Assembly: GCF_015207425.1 (NCBI RefSeq)
Contig: NZ_JADEWZ010000001.1
Span: forward strand, 62,001 to 126,000
DNA length: 64,000 nt
Source: Lusitaniella coriacea LEGE 07157
Lineage (GTDB): Bacteria > Cyanobacteriota > Cyanobacteriia > Cyanobacteriales > Spirulinaceae
Reading direction: 5' to 3'
Part shown: positions 34,101 through 44,091 of the stretch, in pieces
How the letters are laid out: every line of letters starts with the position of its first letter
How positions within the stretch are numbered: the stretch's first letter is position 1
Program-made: the position numbers and the translations under genes
The notes under the pieces: model-generated
What the model was told of the DNA's origin: nothing
What the model saw: the letters and a program-made list of their open reading frames with translations, nothing else
Databases searched by the model: none

Positions 34101-34610
34101 ATGAATCATCCCAATTACTACACGACAATGGCGCAGTACAATCAATGGATGAATCAGAAACTGTACGCCATTTGTGCTGAAATTTCCGATGAGAAACGCA
34201 AGGAAGATTTAGGCGCTTTTTTTAACTCTATTCACGGTACATTAAATCACATCTTGTACGGCGATCGCGCGTGGATGGGACGCTTTAGGTCAAAGCCTTA
34301 CACCGCGCCAAATTTAGGGCAAAATATGTATGCTGATTTCAACGAATTATCCCAAGAAAGAGAAAAAACCGATCGCGAAATAATCGATTGGTCAAAAACC
34401 CTCTCCTCTCAATGGCTGGAAAAACCCTTTACCTACACCAGCACTGTCTATCAAAAAACCCTCGTTTTACCCACTTGGATGCTGGTGACGCATATGTTTA
34501 ACCACCAAACTCACCATCGCGGACAATTAACCACCCTATTAAGTCAATTAGGGTACGATCCGGGGATTACTGATTTACCATTATTACCCGATATGAATGC
34601 AGATTCATAA
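34101..34610 (+). CDS. DinB family protein (putative metal-dependent thiol transferase/hydrolase)
   Basis: The 169-residue four-helix-bundle protein has its three metal-ligand histidines in place: SIHGTLNHILYGDRAWMGRF supplies one (LNHIL), and HMFNHQTHHRGQLTTLLSQL supplies the HxxxH pair. The N-terminus NYYTTMAQYNQWMNQKLYAI is also typical. DinB proteins of this type transfer or hydrolyse low-molecular-weight thiol groups or lack known activity. It starts five bases after the GST gene, so a joint role in thiol chemistry is plausible. Confidence 0.9.
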   Translation: MNHPNYYTTMAQYNQWMNQKLYAICAEISDEKRKEDLGAFFNSIHGTLNHILYGDRAWMGRFRSKPYTAPNLGQNMYADFNELSQEREKTDREIIDWSKTLSSQWLEKPFTYTSTVYQKTLVLPTWMLVTHMFNHQTHHRGQLTTLLSQLGYDPGITDLPLLPDMNADS

Positions 34611-34675
34611 ATAACGAGTACTGGGTATTTCAGTATAATTGAATCTCACGATTTCAATTAATCTCCAACAAAAAA

Positions 34676-35026
34676 ATGCGCAACGCCACTATTTTAGGGA
34701 TTTTAGCCGCATCCCTTTTAACCGTAAGTTGTGATAGTTATGAAAACTCCGCAAGCGTGTCGGATGTAACGAAGGAAGAAGTTATTGTATTAGAAACAAC
34801 GAAGAAATCCGAAGATATCTCATCTATCAATATTAAAGGTCGCGGTCAAATTGATGGGGAAGCGACAATTGTACTGATGCTTAACGGAGAACCCTATAAA
34901 ACCGAAACCTTGAAAGATGAAGTACAGTTTAGCTGGGATGGCGATTGGTATTCAAATACAGCCGAAATTCGCTACACTCCAGTGCAGGTTAATTCCGGAG
35001 ATTTAACTCTGGAGTATAGTTTTTAA
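34676..35026 (+). CDS. Putative lipoprotein, hypothetical
   Basis: The 116-residue protein has a lipoprotein signal (MRNATILGILAASLLTVSC; LTVSC is the lipobox). The mature part has SSINIKGRGQIDGEATIVLM, FSWDGDWYSNTAEIRYTPV and SGDLTLEYSF, a beta-rich pattern. I do not recognise a family. It lies in a short gap before the convergent ndhD. Confidence 0.65.
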   Translation: MRNATILGILAASLLTVSCDSYENSASVSDVTKEEVIVLETTKKSEDISSINIKGRGQIDGEATIVLMLNGEPYKTETLKDEVQFSWDGDWYSNTAEIRYTPVQVNSGDLTLEYSF

Positions 35027-35042
35027 TCTTTATATATAGCAA

Positions 35043-35080
35043 TTCTCACGCGGGTGAGGTACAAAACTCGAAGCTTAAAG
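35043..35080 (-). repeat. GTTTTGTACCTCACC dispersed repeat, inverted copy
   Basis: On the minus strand it reads TTTAAGCTTCGAGTTTTGTACC and TCACCCGCGTGAGAATT. It is a relative of the repeats at 32411 and 63891 and lies between the convergent lipoprotein and ndhD genes. Confidence 0.5.
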
Positions 35081-35084
35081 CAGC

Positions 35085-36623
35085 TTATTGCTCTAAGCTA
35101 ACTCCTGTTGTGGGTTTCCCGATCGACTTTGGAGATTCCTTTAACTCCCCTTGATTTAAACTGATGGATGGAGTAACAATCAATGCTGCTGCTTGAGCCT
35201 CACTCCAGCGAACCATCCAAACGGGTTGAATGCCAAGGATTAAGATGAGTGCGGAAAGAATGAGTGCGGGAACGCGGTCAACCCATTCAACGGGTGGAAG
35301 GTGCGACAAGGATTCGGAAAGACGACCAAAAAAGACGCGGTTTACCATCAAGAGGAAATAAACGGCAGTTAAGCCCGTTCCAATGAGACAGAGCAGGGTT
35401 GGAATGGGAAAAATGGGGAAACTGCCCCGAAAGACCAAAAACTCCGCGATAAAGCCCACCATGCCGGGAATTCCCGCACTTGCCATCACGCCTAAAATCA
35501 TCATACTGCCGATCGCGGGCAACCCTCGTTCGGGATTGAGCAAACCGACCAACACCGTGACATCGCGACTTCCGGTTTTTTTGTACACGACTCCCACCAG
35601 AAGGAAAAGCAGAGCAGAAATTAAGCCGTGAGCGATCATCTGACAAACGGCGGCTTCTAAGCTAAGGCGGGTTGTCGCAGCCGCAGCCAGTAAAATATAC
35701 GCCATGTGGGCGATGGAAGAGTATGCAACCACTTTCTTCATATCTTTTTGCGCGATCGCGGTAAATGCCCCATACAAGGCGCTAATCGCCGCCAAGTACG
35801 CCAACCAAGGCGCGATCGTAACCCACGCATCCAAAAATAACCCGACCCCAAATCGCAGCAAACCGTAAGTTCCCAATTTCAACAGCACCCCTGCCAACAG
35901 CACTGAAATGGGGGTTGAAGCCTCGACGTGCGCGTCCGGAAGCCAGGTATGGAATGGGAAGATGGGAATTTTGATAAATAAACCGATGAGGAGCGGAATT
36001 AATAATACCAATTGCAATTCTAGGGGTAACTCAGAATTCCTTAATGGCTCGTAATCAAAGGTGGATGCGCCGGTAAACCAAACAATTCCCAAAAAGGAGG
36101 CTAGGACTAAAATTCCTGAGACTGCGGTGTAGATCAAGAACTTCATCGCCGCATAACCGCGCCGCGCGCCCCCCCAAATGGCAATGAGAAAATAGAGGGG
36201 GATAATTTCTAACTCGTAGAACAGGAAAAACAATAACAAGTCTTGAGCGAGAAATGCGCCGGCTGCACCGCTACTGAGCAGAAGCAAAAGAGCATAATAA
36301 AAGCGCGATCGCGAAATGGATCGATTGGTGCTAACAATAGCAATCAGCGTCAGGAAACTATTCAAAAAGACCAACGGCAAAGATAACCCATCCAAGCCCA
36401 GATGATAATTTAAACCGATCCACTCAATCCAAGGCACATATTCAGAAAACTGAGTTTGCGTTTGGGTTGGGTCGAACCACGTCCCCAGCGCAATCGTCCA
36501 GAGCAACACAATTCCTGCAACCGCCATTGCCACAGAACGATATCGATGCGGCTGCCAATTTGCAGGCAAACAGCTAATTAAAATCGCACCTAAAATGGGA
36601 ACCCAGATCAATGCACTCAGCAT
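35085..36623 (-). CDS. ndhD4: NAD(P)H-quinone oxidoreductase subunit D (NdhD, probably NdhD4 of the CO2-uptake complex)
   Basis: The 512-residue membrane protein has about 14 helices and is homologous to proton-pumping complex I subunit NuoM. Visible signatures: LGLDGLSLPLVFLNSFL, LLFFLFYELEIIPLYFLIAI (the conserved charged residue of the pump), KIPIFPFHTWLPDAHVEAST, LLKLGTYGLLRFG and AQKDMKKVVAYSSIAHMAYI. The gene follows ndhF by 24 bases. Pairing of an F and D subunit without the other ndh genes marks a variant complex for CO2 uptake. The position beside ccmK suggests the constitutive type 4. No cupA or cupB follows it here. Confidence 0.85.
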   Translation of the reverse strand: MLSALIWVPILGAILISCLPANWQPHRYRSVAMAVAGIVLLWTIALGTWFDPTQTQTQFSEYVPWIEWIGLNYHLGLDGLSLPLVFLNSFLTLIAIVSTNRSISRSRFYYALLLLLSSGAAGAFLAQDLLLFFLFYELEIIPLYFLIAIWGGARRGYAAMKFLIYTAVSGILVLASFLGIVWFTGASTFDYEPLRNSELPLELQLVLLIPLLIGLFIKIPIFPFHTWLPDAHVEASTPISVLLAGVLLKLGTYGLLRFGVGLFLDAWVTIAPWLAYLAAISALYGAFTAIAQKDMKKVVAYSSIAHMAYILLAAAATTRLSLEAAVCQMIAHGLISALLFLLVGVVYKKTGSRDVTVLVGLLNPERGLPAIGSMMILGVMASAGIPGMVGFIAEFLVFRGSFPIFPIPTLLCLIGTGLTAVYFLLMVNRVFFGRLSESLSHLPPVEWVDRVPALILSALILILGIQPVWMVRWSEAQAAALIVTPSISLNQGELKESPKSIGKPTTGVSLEQ

Positions 36624-36647
36624 TATTTCTTCTTCACTCCTTGTACG

Positions 36648-38552
36648 CTAACCAATCTGACCGACAACCGAAGACCAGTAATCGATCATGAACGACCACT
36701 GACCGCTAAAAACCAACCAAAACAGCAGCGAAACGCCGATTAAAATGGTTAAAAGGTAAAACTGGGATTGCCCCGAAACATTATATTTCAAAGCATTTCC
36801 CCCGAAAATTGCGGCTAAACCCACCAAATTCACTAAACCATCCACAATGTAGCGGTCAAACCAAGATGTGAATTTAGAAAATGATGTAACCGCCAAGACC
36901 ACCGTTAGGTCATACAACTTCTCGACATAAAAGTCATAAGCGAGCAAATCCTGGAGAAATCTAATGTAGAGTTTAGTCGATCTAGACCAGGCTCGACGTA
37001 CCTCCATTTTTGCGCCGATAATACACCCCAACACGCTGGATGCGATTAAAAGCGGCATTGCCCACGGCAAAATCGATTGCTCGCTGTTGAACAAGGGAGT
37101 CGTCGGACTCAGCCATAAATTCCACTGTTGGGGAACGACGGGAACCAACAACGTGACTATGGTTAAGGCAACGAGAGGTAACGCCATCATCCAAGGCACT
37201 TCAGGCGCGCGCCGCGTTTTGGGTTGCGGTTCGCCCAAAAAGACCAAGCGAAAGACGCGGGTTAAATTAATTGCACTGAGCAAATTAACAAAACACAAAA
37301 TTGCCAGTAGCCACCAGGGAACCGCCCAAGATCCGTTAAACCAACGCTGTATCGTCCAAAATATTCCCAAGGGCATCAGCGTCACTAATCCAGCAGAACC
37401 AACGACGAACGCGGTTGTCGTTGCAGGCATTCGCGACCACAATCCGCCCATTTCCGTCACTGTTTGGTTGCTGGTGTTGAGAATGATTCCGCCAATACTC
37501 ATGAATAACAAGGCTTTGGCAACGGCGTGGGAAAACAGCAGCAGGAAGGCGATGTCTACATGACCCAACCCAACGGCAATAAATACTAAGCCGAGATAGG
37601 CGCTGGTGGAGTGGGATAGGGTACGCTTGATATCGATTTGCGCGATCGCCATCAAAGACGTTCCAATCGCAGTAACCGTACCGATAATAATTAACGCATC
37701 GGAGGAAACGGGAGATAGAGTGAAAACCGGCTGCAACTTAATCAGCACGTAAGCACCGGCTGACACCACAATGGAATTTCGCAAAATTCCTGCTGGATTG
37801 GGTCCCTCCATCGCCTCATCCAACCAGAGATTAAGCGGGAACTGAGCGCATTTCCCCGTCGGTCCCGCAATTAAAGATAAACCCAACAAGGCAGCCGTTA
37901 GAGCGGGTAGGGGGGACGTTTCTGCCCATATTTGTAGTTGAGAGAAGCTCAAACCTTCCCCATAGCTCGACAGCGCGACCAAACCCATCAATAGGAGAAT
38001 ATCGCCGACCCGTTTGGTTAAAAAGGCATCCCTCGCCGCCGTCACAACAAGGGGTTGAGCGTACCAAAACCCAACCAGCAAGTAGCTAGAGAGGGTTAGC
38101 ATCTCTAATAGCCCGTAGGTGAGCAATAAAGAGTCACTGAGCATCATCCCCGACAGCGCCGCCTCAAAAAAGCCCATCAACCCATAGAAACGGGCTAACG
38201 ACCAGTCTTTTTCCATATAACCGAGGGCGTAAACCTGAGCCAGCAAACTAATCCCCGCCACTACTTCCAAAGCGCCCAAACTAACCGGAGAAAGTTCAAT
38301 TGCCAAAGACAAGTCCAGATCGGCAACCTTAAGCCAGTGAAAGACAAAGTGCTGTGTGGGGTAAGTCCAAATTAAGCGAAAAACGATCGAGCCGTGAATA
38401 AAGGCAACGAGCGTCATCAACAAATTGATATAGGCTGCGGGTCTAGGTCCGGTTCGCCGAACGAGTCCTGTGGACCAGGGAAGAGTCAAAACAGCACCGA
38501 TTAAACCGTAAAAAGGAATAAACCAACTGCTATGGAGAAGCGCTTCAGCCAT
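36648..38552 (-). CDS. ndhF4: NAD(P)H-quinone oxidoreductase subunit F (NdhF, probably NdhF4 of the CO2-uptake complex)
   Basis: The 634-residue membrane protein is of the NuoL/NdhF type: MAEALLHSSWFIPFYGLIGA, RDAFLTKRVGDILLLMGLVA, GPTGKCAQFPLNLWLDEAME, IAQIDIKRTLSHSTSAYLGL and LFMSIGGIIL. It has a shortened C-terminal arm (YDFYVEKLYDLTVVLAVTSF) as in CO2-uptake variants. The start MAEALL and length fit. It is divergent from ccmK2 with an 882-base shared upstream region, an arrangement I know from other cyanobacteria for the F4/D4 pair, so I infer type 4. F3 cannot be excluded without a tree. Confidence 0.85.
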   Translation of the reverse strand: MAEALLHSSWFIPFYGLIGAVLTLPWSTGLVRRTGPRPAAYINLLMTLVAFIHGSIVFRLIWTYPTQHFVFHWLKVADLDLSLAIELSPVSLGALEVVAGISLLAQVYALGYMEKDWSLARFYGLMGFFEAALSGMMLSDSLLLTYGLLEMLTLSSYLLVGFWYAQPLVVTAARDAFLTKRVGDILLLMGLVALSSYGEGLSFSQLQIWAETSPLPALTAALLGLSLIAGPTGKCAQFPLNLWLDEAMEGPNPAGILRNSIVVSAGAYVLIKLQPVFTLSPVSSDALIIIGTVTAIGTSLMAIAQIDIKRTLSHSTSAYLGLVFIAVGLGHVDIAFLLLFSHAVAKALLFMSIGGIILNTSNQTVTEMGGLWSRMPATTTAFVVGSAGLVTLMPLGIFWTIQRWFNGSWAVPWWLLAILCFVNLLSAINLTRVFRLVFLGEPQPKTRRAPEVPWMMALPLVALTIVTLLVPVVPQQWNLWLSPTTPLFNSEQSILPWAMPLLIASSVLGCIIGAKMEVRRAWSRSTKLYIRFLQDLLAYDFYVEKLYDLTVVLAVTSFSKFTSWFDRYIVDGLVNLVGLAAIFGGNALKYNVSGQSQFYLLTILIGVSLLFWLVFSGQWSFMIDYWSSVVGQIG

Positions 38553-39434
38553 TAAATAAAATCCTGATATAATTCAAACTCTTTAACAAAATTAATTGAA
38601 ATAAAGTAGCGCATTAACCGCTAGGAAACCGAGTAGACAGTCTAATTCCTCAAGATAATTAGTTTTCTAGAGATTTCGACAGTTTTGAATCAAGTTTTCG
38701 CGATTAATGACTCGTTTTTGACTTGAATTTTGCATCTCATCCCTCTTTGGAGAGAGGAATCGATCGCGCGCAAAACTATCCCATCAATTGACCAAAATAG
38801 AAAAGATCTTTTGTCTGGCTCTTGACGAATTCGATGATTTACCCTTCCTAGCAAAATCAGAGGAGGAGAAATGTTTCCAGAGCAGTTCTTTACATTTAAG
38901 CAAGCAAATACTCAATGTTTTGTATTCGCTTTTGTTCCCTGCTCTTGCGAGTTCTAGGACCAAGAAGCCGCGATCGCGATCGCCCTTCGGCAAACTTAAT
39001 AAAGAAATTATAAAACACTCTGAACCATTCCGCGAAAGGACACCCATTAGAAGCAATACGCGCAAATCCTTATAAGTGACATTAATTTTTGTTAACTGTC
39101 CAATCAAAAAAAATCATAAAGTCTTATATTGTCAAAGGCACAAAGGTTTCCTATGCTTATTTCTAGAATGAAAAAGTAAAGTCATTCTTTCCTCTCGAAA
39201 ATTCGCCCCTCGGAAAATGTTCCCGGTTCGATAGACTAGGAAAGGTCAACCCAAATACCCAATCGAAAGTTTTTGAGAGAATTCCCTTGTGGTTTGTCCT
39301 CAAACTTGGAGATTTCACTGCTTCCCTCAGCTTGAGGAAACTTAGCGAGAAGCAACAGTTAAGTTCATTCGACAAACCAAATTTGATAAAGAGCGGCACG
39401 CAGAAATTGTGTTTGCTCGGTTAGGAGATAGGAA
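38553..39434. other. 882-bp divergent control region between ndhF and ccmK2
   Basis: No gene is convincing; two opposing frames (38784-39107) lack any family resemblance. The region should hold the promoters of the CO2-uptake and carboxysome operons in opposite directions. AT-rich runs (AATTAATTGAAATAAAG at 38589, CAATCAAAAAAAATCATAAAG at 39101) are candidate promoter elements. I could not place a specific CmpR/NdhR site. Confidence 0.5.
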
Positions 39435-39746
39435 ATGCCAATTGCAGTAGGAATGATTGAAACCCTCGGCTTCCCAGCAATCGTGGAAGCAGCGGATGCG
39501 ATGGTCAAAGCCGCGCGCGTGACCCTCGTCGGTTACGAAAAAATCGGTACGGGGCGCGTCACCGTTATCGTCCGGGGCGACGTTTCTGAGGTACAAGCCT
39601 CAGTGTCCGCCGGAATTGAAAATGCAGAACGAGTCAGTGGAGGAGAAGTTCTCTCCCACCACATTATTGCTCGTCCCCACGAGAACTTGGAATACGTTCT
39701 CCCCATTCGCTATACCGAAGAAGTAGAGCAGTTCCGAACCTATTAG
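39435..39746 (+). CDS. ccmK2: Carboxysome shell hexamer protein CcmK2
   Basis: BMC-H shell protein of 103 residues forming hexamers that tile the beta-carboxysome facets. It shows [40 protein letters not shown] (KIGTGR lines the central pore) and [17 protein letters not shown]. Length and gene order (first ccmK of the operon) match CcmK2. The central ~120 bases are almost identical to the next gene, suggesting gene conversion. An AGGAGATAGGAA site precedes the ATG. Confidence 0.97.
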   Translation: MPIAVGMIETLGFPAIVEAADAMVKAARVTLVGYEKIGTGRVTVIVRGDVSEVQASVSAGIENAERVSGGEVLSHHIIARPHENLEYVLPIRYTEEVEQFRTY

Positions 39747-39842
39747 GTACGCCAAATCTTGACTCGGTTACCCTTTGAGAGCAGCGGGCAAACCAACAAC
39801 AAAAGTATTTAAAGCTTAACAAGTCATTAGGAGTAAAAACTC

Positions 39843-40181
39843 ATGTCAATTGCAGTTGGAATGGTAGAAACCCTGGGATTTCCAGCAATCGTAGAAGCAG
39901 CGGATGCGATGGTTAAAGCCGCGCGTGTGACCCTCGTCGGTTACGAAAAAATCGGTACGGGGCGCGTCACCGTTATTGTCCGGGGCGACGTTTCTGAGGT
40001 ACAAGCCTCAGTGTCCGCCGGAATTGAAAATGTAAAGCGAGTCAGTGGCGGACAAGTTCTCTCCCACCACATCATTGCTCGTCCCCACGAGAACCTGGAA
40101 TACGTTCTCCCCATTCGCTATACCGAAGCCGTCGAACAGTTCCGCGAGAGCGTCAACCCCAGACCCATTCAACGGCGATAA
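39843..40181 (+). CDS. ccmK1: Carboxysome shell hexamer protein CcmK1
   Basis: BMC-H shell protein of 112 residues; same core as CcmK2 ([40 protein letters not shown]), with a longer basic C-terminal tail ([11 protein letters not shown]) as expected of CcmK1. It differs from CcmK2 mostly at both ends, for example [11 protein letters not shown] against [11 protein letters not shown]. It forms mixed shell layers with CcmK2. Spaced nine bases from ccmL. Confidence 0.95.
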   Translation: MSIAVGMVETLGFPAIVEAADAMVKAARVTLVGYEKIGTGRVTVIVRGDVSEVQASVSAGIENVKRVSGGQVLSHHIIARPHENLEYVLPIRYTEAVEQFRESVNPRPIQRR

Positions 40182-40190
40182 ATTCAGATA

Positions 40191-40499
40191 ATGCAGATTG
40201 CAATCGCGCGCGGTACCGTCGTCAGCAGCCAAAAACTTCCAAGCATGACAGGGGTTAAACTTCTTCTTGTGCAGTTTGTTGACGAACAAGGACAACCCAT
40301 ACCTCGGTATGAAGTAGCAGCAGATCGGGTGGGGGCAGGTCTAGACGAGTGGGTTCTCATCAGCCGCCGTGCGATTGCACCTCACCCCGAAGGAAGCGAA
40401 CACCGTCCCATTGATGCAATGGTGATTGGGATTATTGATACTGTATCGGTTGACAATGGTCTGCTCTACAGCAAGAAAGAAGAATATCGCTATCGTTGA
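40191..40499 (+). CDS. ccmL: Carboxysome vertex pentamer protein CcmL
   Basis: BMC-P (EutN/CcmL) protein of 102 residues that caps the icosahedral vertices. Signatures: MQIAIARGTVVSSQKLPSM, KLLLVQFVDEQGQPIPRYEV, DRVGAGLDEWVLISR and PIDAMVIGIIDTVSVDNGLL. Without it carboxysomes elongate. The ATG is nine bases after ccmK1, so the two are translationally linked. Confidence 0.97.
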   Translation: MQIAIARGTVVSSQKLPSMTGVKLLLVQFVDEQGQPIPRYEVAADRVGAGLDEWVLISRRAIAPHPEGSEHRPIDAMVIGIIDTVSVDNGLLYSKKEEYRYR

Positions 40500-40610
40500 A
40501 AGGGTTTGAGGGCTTATTTGCAAACAAATGGGTTTTGTTTTGCACTTAGCGAGGTTTGCCCACAACTGACAACTGAATGCGTAGCGCGTTGTATTTGGAG
40601 GGATTGATTA

Positions 40611-42644
40611 ATGGCGATCCGCACAAATGCGGCTCCCCCGACTCCTTGGTCGAGAAATTTGGCCGAACCGAAAATTGACAAATCATCTTACGTCCATTCG
40701 TTTTCCAAGATTATTGGGGACGTTTGGGTAGGAGCTAATGTTTTAGTGGCTCCGGGTGCTTCTATTAGAGCAGATGAGGGATTTCCCTTTTATATTGGTG
40801 ACGGCACGAATATCCAAGATGGGGTAGTCGTTCATGGCTTAGAACAAGGACGAGTCATTGGCGATGACGGTAAGAGCTATTCTGCATGGATAGGTAAGAA
40901 TACTTGCATTACCCACATGGCACTAATCCACGGTCCAGTTTATATCGGGGATGATTGCTTTATCGGCTTTCGCTCGACAGTGTTTAATGCTAGAGTGGGT
41001 CGCGGCTGTATTGTTATGATGCACGCTTTGATCCAGGACGTGGAAATTCCCCCTGGCAAGTACGTGCCATCTGGCTCTGTGATAGTCAATCAGCAACAAG
41101 CCGACCGCTTACCTGAGGTGCAAGATGCCGATCGGCAATTTGCACATCACGTTGTAGAAATTAACGAAGCTCTACGAGCTGGGTATCGCTGTGCGGAAGA
41201 CCCTGCTTGTATTCTTCCTTTGCAAGGAAAGCAAAAACGCCCCTCGAAGGGTTCGAGTAATGGTAATGGTGTTAAACGCGATAGCGCGTTTGTAGGTAGT
41301 ATGAATCTCAATACAGAAACAGTCGATCGCGTCAGATCGCTCCTCAGACAAGGATACAAGGTTGGAACAGAATATGCAGGTACGCGCCGTTTCAAAACGG
41401 GTTCTTGGCTAACTGGACCTGCTTTTGACAGCAAACGAGAAAATCAAGTTCTCGCAGAATTAGAGTCTTATCTCTCAGAACATCAAGGGGAATACGTCCG
41501 CCTGATTGGTATCGACACCAAGGCGAAAAGTCGGGTTTCAGAAACGATTATTCAATCCCCAAATTCCCAATCTAACGGTCATGGGGGCGGAAACAGAAAG
41601 AGTTCAAACGGTTCGAGCCGTCATAAAAGTCAATCCTATTCCACCCGTAATGCTTCAGTTAGTAGCGGTTTGAATTCCGAAGTGGTCGAGCAGGTGCGCT
41701 CGCTGCTGCACCAAGGTCATAAAATTGGCATGGAACACGCGAATGCGCGACGCTTCAAGACTCGCTCTTGGCAGGTGTGTCCGATTATTGACAGCCAAAG
41801 CGAAGGTCAAGTTCTCACCGCTATCGAAGCCTGTTTGGCGAAGCACCGAGGGGAATACGTGCGACTGATTGGCATCGACTCTCAAGCCAAGCGCCGCTTG
41901 CTAGAAACCGTTATTCAGCGTCCCGGCGATCGCGCGACAAGTTCCGCCTCTAGCTATAACGGATCGAGTAATGCTGCAAACGCGGGAAGCACCTATTCTG
42001 ATGGCGGTTTGAACGGAGAAATTGTGGAGCAGGTACGCTCGCTGCTGCGCCAAGGCAATAAAATTGGCATGGAACACGCGAATGCGCGGCGCTTCAAGAC
42101 TCGCTCTTGGCAGGTGTGTCCGATTGTTGACAGCCAAAGCGAAGGTCAAGTTCTCACCGCTATTGAAGCCTGTTTGGCAGAACATCGAGGGGAATACGTG
42201 CGACTGATTGGCATCGACTCTCAAGCCAAGCGCCGCGTACTAGAAACTGTGATTCAGCGTCCTGACGAGTCAAACCGACGGGAGACTAATGCGAAGACAT
42301 CCTCTTCTAGCAAGAGCAATAAAGGGTTTGGCAAAGCCGCAACAAACTATCAAAGTTCGCGAAAACAGTCGTCGGCGCATACGAGTTTGAGTTCGGAAGT
42401 GGTGGAGCAGGTACGCTCGCTACTGCGCCAGGGTCATAAAATTGGCACGGAACACGCAAATAAGCGACGCTTTAAGACTCGTTCTTGGCAAGTTTGTTCT
42501 CCGATTGACTCAGAACGAGAAGCGGAAGTTTTGTCAGGGCTGGAAGCTTGTCTGCAAGAGCATCAGGGAGAGTATGTGCGCCTGCTGGGTATCGATCCAA
42601 AAGCCAAGCGTCGGGTACTAGAAACGCTGATTCAGCGACCTTGA
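40611..42644 (+). CDS. ccmM: Carboxysome scaffold CcmM: gamma-carbonic anhydrase with four SSUL modules
   Basis: The 677-residue organiser of the beta-carboxysome. Residues ~1-210 form a left-handed beta-helix gamma-carbonic anhydrase. Zinc ligands are visible in VVVHGLEQG and [11 protein letters not shown] (His-x4-His), and the cysteine pair CAEDPAC of the C-terminal helix is present. Four Rubisco-small-subunit-like modules follow, at about 233-318, 354-438, 467-551 and 593-677, each with RSLL.QG.K.G.E.A and RF.T.SW. Modules 2-4 hold a Cys pair 18 or 19 residues apart (WQVCP...EACL), module 1 has none. Linkers are Ser/Asn/Gly-rich. The modules bind Rubisco and condense it. An internal start at 41301 could make the short form. 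Confidence 0.96.
   Translation: MAIRTNAAPPTPWSRNLAEPKIDKSSYVHSFSKIIGDVWVGANVLVAPGASIRADEGFPFYIGDGTNIQDGVVVHGLEQGRVIGDDGKSYSAWIGKNTCITHMALIHGPVYIGDDCFIGFRSTVFNARVGRGCIVMMHALIQDVEIPPGKYVPSGSVIVNQQQADRLPEVQDADRQFAHHVVEINEALRAGYRCAEDPACILPLQGKQKRPSKGSSNGNGVKRDSAFVGSMNLNTETVDRVRSLLRQGYKVGTEYAGTRRFKTGSWLTGPAFDSKRENQVLAELESYLSEHQGEYVRLIGIDTKAKSRVSETIIQSPNSQSNGHGGGNRKSSNGSSRHKSQSYSTRNASVSSGLNSEVVEQVRSLLHQGHKIGMEHANARRFKTRSWQVCPIIDSQSEGQVLTAIEACLAKHRGEYVRLIGIDSQAKRRLLETVIQRPGDRATSSASSYNGSSNAANAGSTYSDGGLNGEIVEQVRSLLRQGNKIGMEHANARRFKTRSWQVCPIVDSQSEGQVLTAIEACLAEHRGEYVRLIGIDSQAKRRVLETVIQRPDESNRRETNAKTSSSSKSNKGFGKAATNYQSSRKQSSAHTSLSSEVVEQVRSLLRQGHKIGTEHANKRRFKTRSWQVCSPIDSEREAEVLSGLEACLQEHQGEYVRLLGIDPKAKRRVLETLIQRP
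41301..41303 (+). promoter_or_regulatory. Candidate internal start for short CcmM
   Basis: An in-frame ATG (residue 231, [10 protein letters not shown]) lies directly before the first SSUL module and would yield a ~447-residue product made only of the four modules. Known beta-cyanobacterial CcmM genes use an internal start at this place. The upstream GTAGGTAG is only a weak ribosome site. Confidence 0.45.
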
Positions 42645-42727
42645 GCGGTGAGGAAATGAATGGTTAAGGGTGAGGGAGAGTGCAAGCGCCTTCGCCATTC
42701 CTCTTTCATCCTTCATCTTTGCTTATT

Positions 42728-43333
42728 ATGCCTTTGCAGCCATTGCAGTTTTTCGATCCTCCTCGCGTTCAGGTTAGCGGCGATGTGAGCATTCATCCTG
42801 ATGCCGCGATCGCGCCCGGTGTTGTTTTTCTCGCCCCACCCAATAGTCGCATTATTATTGCAGGCGGGGCGTGTATTGGAATGGGTGTTATTCTTCATGC
42901 CAATGGCGGCGCGATCGAAATTGAAGCGGGTGCGAGTTTGGGGACTGGCGTTTTGATGGTGGGTGCGGGAAAAATTGGCGCAAATGCTTGTATTGGCAGT
43001 TCGACGACCATTTTCAATGCATCTGTATCGCCCATGCAAGTGGTTCCCCCCGGTTCGCTGATTGGCGATAGTTCGAGAAGTGCAACATCTCAAACTGAGT
43101 CTCCAGAGGAATCCCAAAACTCCAATCATGCGCCATCCCAGAATTCTCATCCTCCCTCTGACGCGATCGCGCAAGAAGAATCAACGGCAGTGGAAGAAGA
43201 GAAGACTAACGACGAAGAGTTAGAGGAAAAGGTAGACCCAAAACCACCCGGCACGCCAGTTTACGGTCAAGTTCGAGTTAATCAGCTCTTATTTTCCCTT
43301 TTTCCTCAACGTTCGTCAGAAACAGAGAAGTAA
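42728..43333 (+). CDS. ccmN: Carboxysome assembly protein CcmN
   Basis: Bridges the CcmM/Rubisco core to the CcmK2 shell. The 201 residues start at the ATG at 42728. An N-terminal hexapeptide-repeat beta-helix has DAAIAPGVVFLAPPNSR, GGACIGMGVILHANGG, GAGKIGANACIG and SSTTIFNASVSP. A long acidic, Ser-rich linker follows. The C-terminal encapsulation peptide is the amphipathic GQVRVNQLLFSLFPQR. The frame opens 16 codons further upstream, but the ATG at 42728 is the natural N-terminus (MPLQPLQFF). Confidence 0.93.
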   Translation: MPLQPLQFFDPPRVQVSGDVSIHPDAAIAPGVVFLAPPNSRIIIAGGACIGMGVILHANGGAIEIEAGASLGTGVLMVGAGKIGANACIGSSTTIFNASVSPMQVVPPGSLIGDSSRSATSQTESPEESQNSNHAPSQNSHPPSDAIAQEESTAVEEEKTNDEELEEKVDPKPPGTPVYGQVRVNQLLFSLFPQRSSETEK

Positions 43334-44091
43334 CTCTTAAAGCCATCGCATTTTTAAAGTATTGAAATGACAAGCTCGGAACTTCAGTCAAATCTCAATT
43401 GTGTAAGCAGAGTATTGCGAAGTCAACAAAGCAGTGTACGATAGAGGTTTGAGTCAATGGAGGCGAGAAAATATTGATAAATTTAGTCGATAGGAGCGGA
43501 GTATTCACTCTAAAAAAACGTTACAAAATATTTTATTTTCTTAACATAAATAAAAGTTGCAAAAACTTCATGAGTTTCTATTTGAAATAAAACTTGTGTT
43601 ACTTGCTTGACTTAGCTTCTAGCACTTTAGCCTTGAGAAACAAGGAAGAATGTTGCAACTCAATGAATGAAGTTCTGACGATTCTATTTTACGTTTTTTA
43701 AACAATCTTGACTTGGCATTAGTTAAGTTAATATTACGAAGAAAATATACTAAAGAAAAGAGTGGCAGTTTAGCAAAAAAATTGTCAGAAAAATCTTAAT
43801 ATTCATGTTAAGCTAAAGCACGGTAGCGTAAATCGTTAAATGTCTCAGTTTTGGAGAAAACTTTTCTAGGAGCTGGCTATCTGTATTTAGACATTTTCCA
43901 GGTTAAGAAGGAGTCGCTTTCTTCAGTGAAACTGTCGGTTTTTGTAGAGAAATACCGAATAAAGGCTGGGTTTAAAAAAGCATCGATCTAAACAAGAAAA
44001 TCGTCGCTCAACCGGTTCTGTGCTAGCCAGCACTCCAGAATTCAACAGCGAGCAAATACGCCTCGATAATAATCAAGGAGAGATTGAGGAA
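43334..44091 (+). other. 758-bp rbcL promoter and leader region
   Basis: No gene. AT-rich DNA between ccmN and rbcL. A candidate promoter has TTGACT at 43708 and TATTAC at 43732 (18-base spacing) or TAATAT at 43729 (15-base). The rbcL start codon has GAGGAA five bases upstream. Long leaders are usual for cyanobacterial rbcL. The frame opens upstream of 44092 (from a GTG at 44020), but those residues do not belong to RbcL. Confidence 0.5.

Noticed and set aside
38784-39107. Two opposing ~100-codon frames upstream of ccmK2
   Set aside because: They overlap each other on both strands, show no family resemblance and lie in an expected regulatory region.
44020-44091. N-terminal extension of RbcL from a GTG
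   Set aside because: The extra 24 residues are absent from all RbcL proteins I know, and the ATG at 44092 has a good ribosome site.
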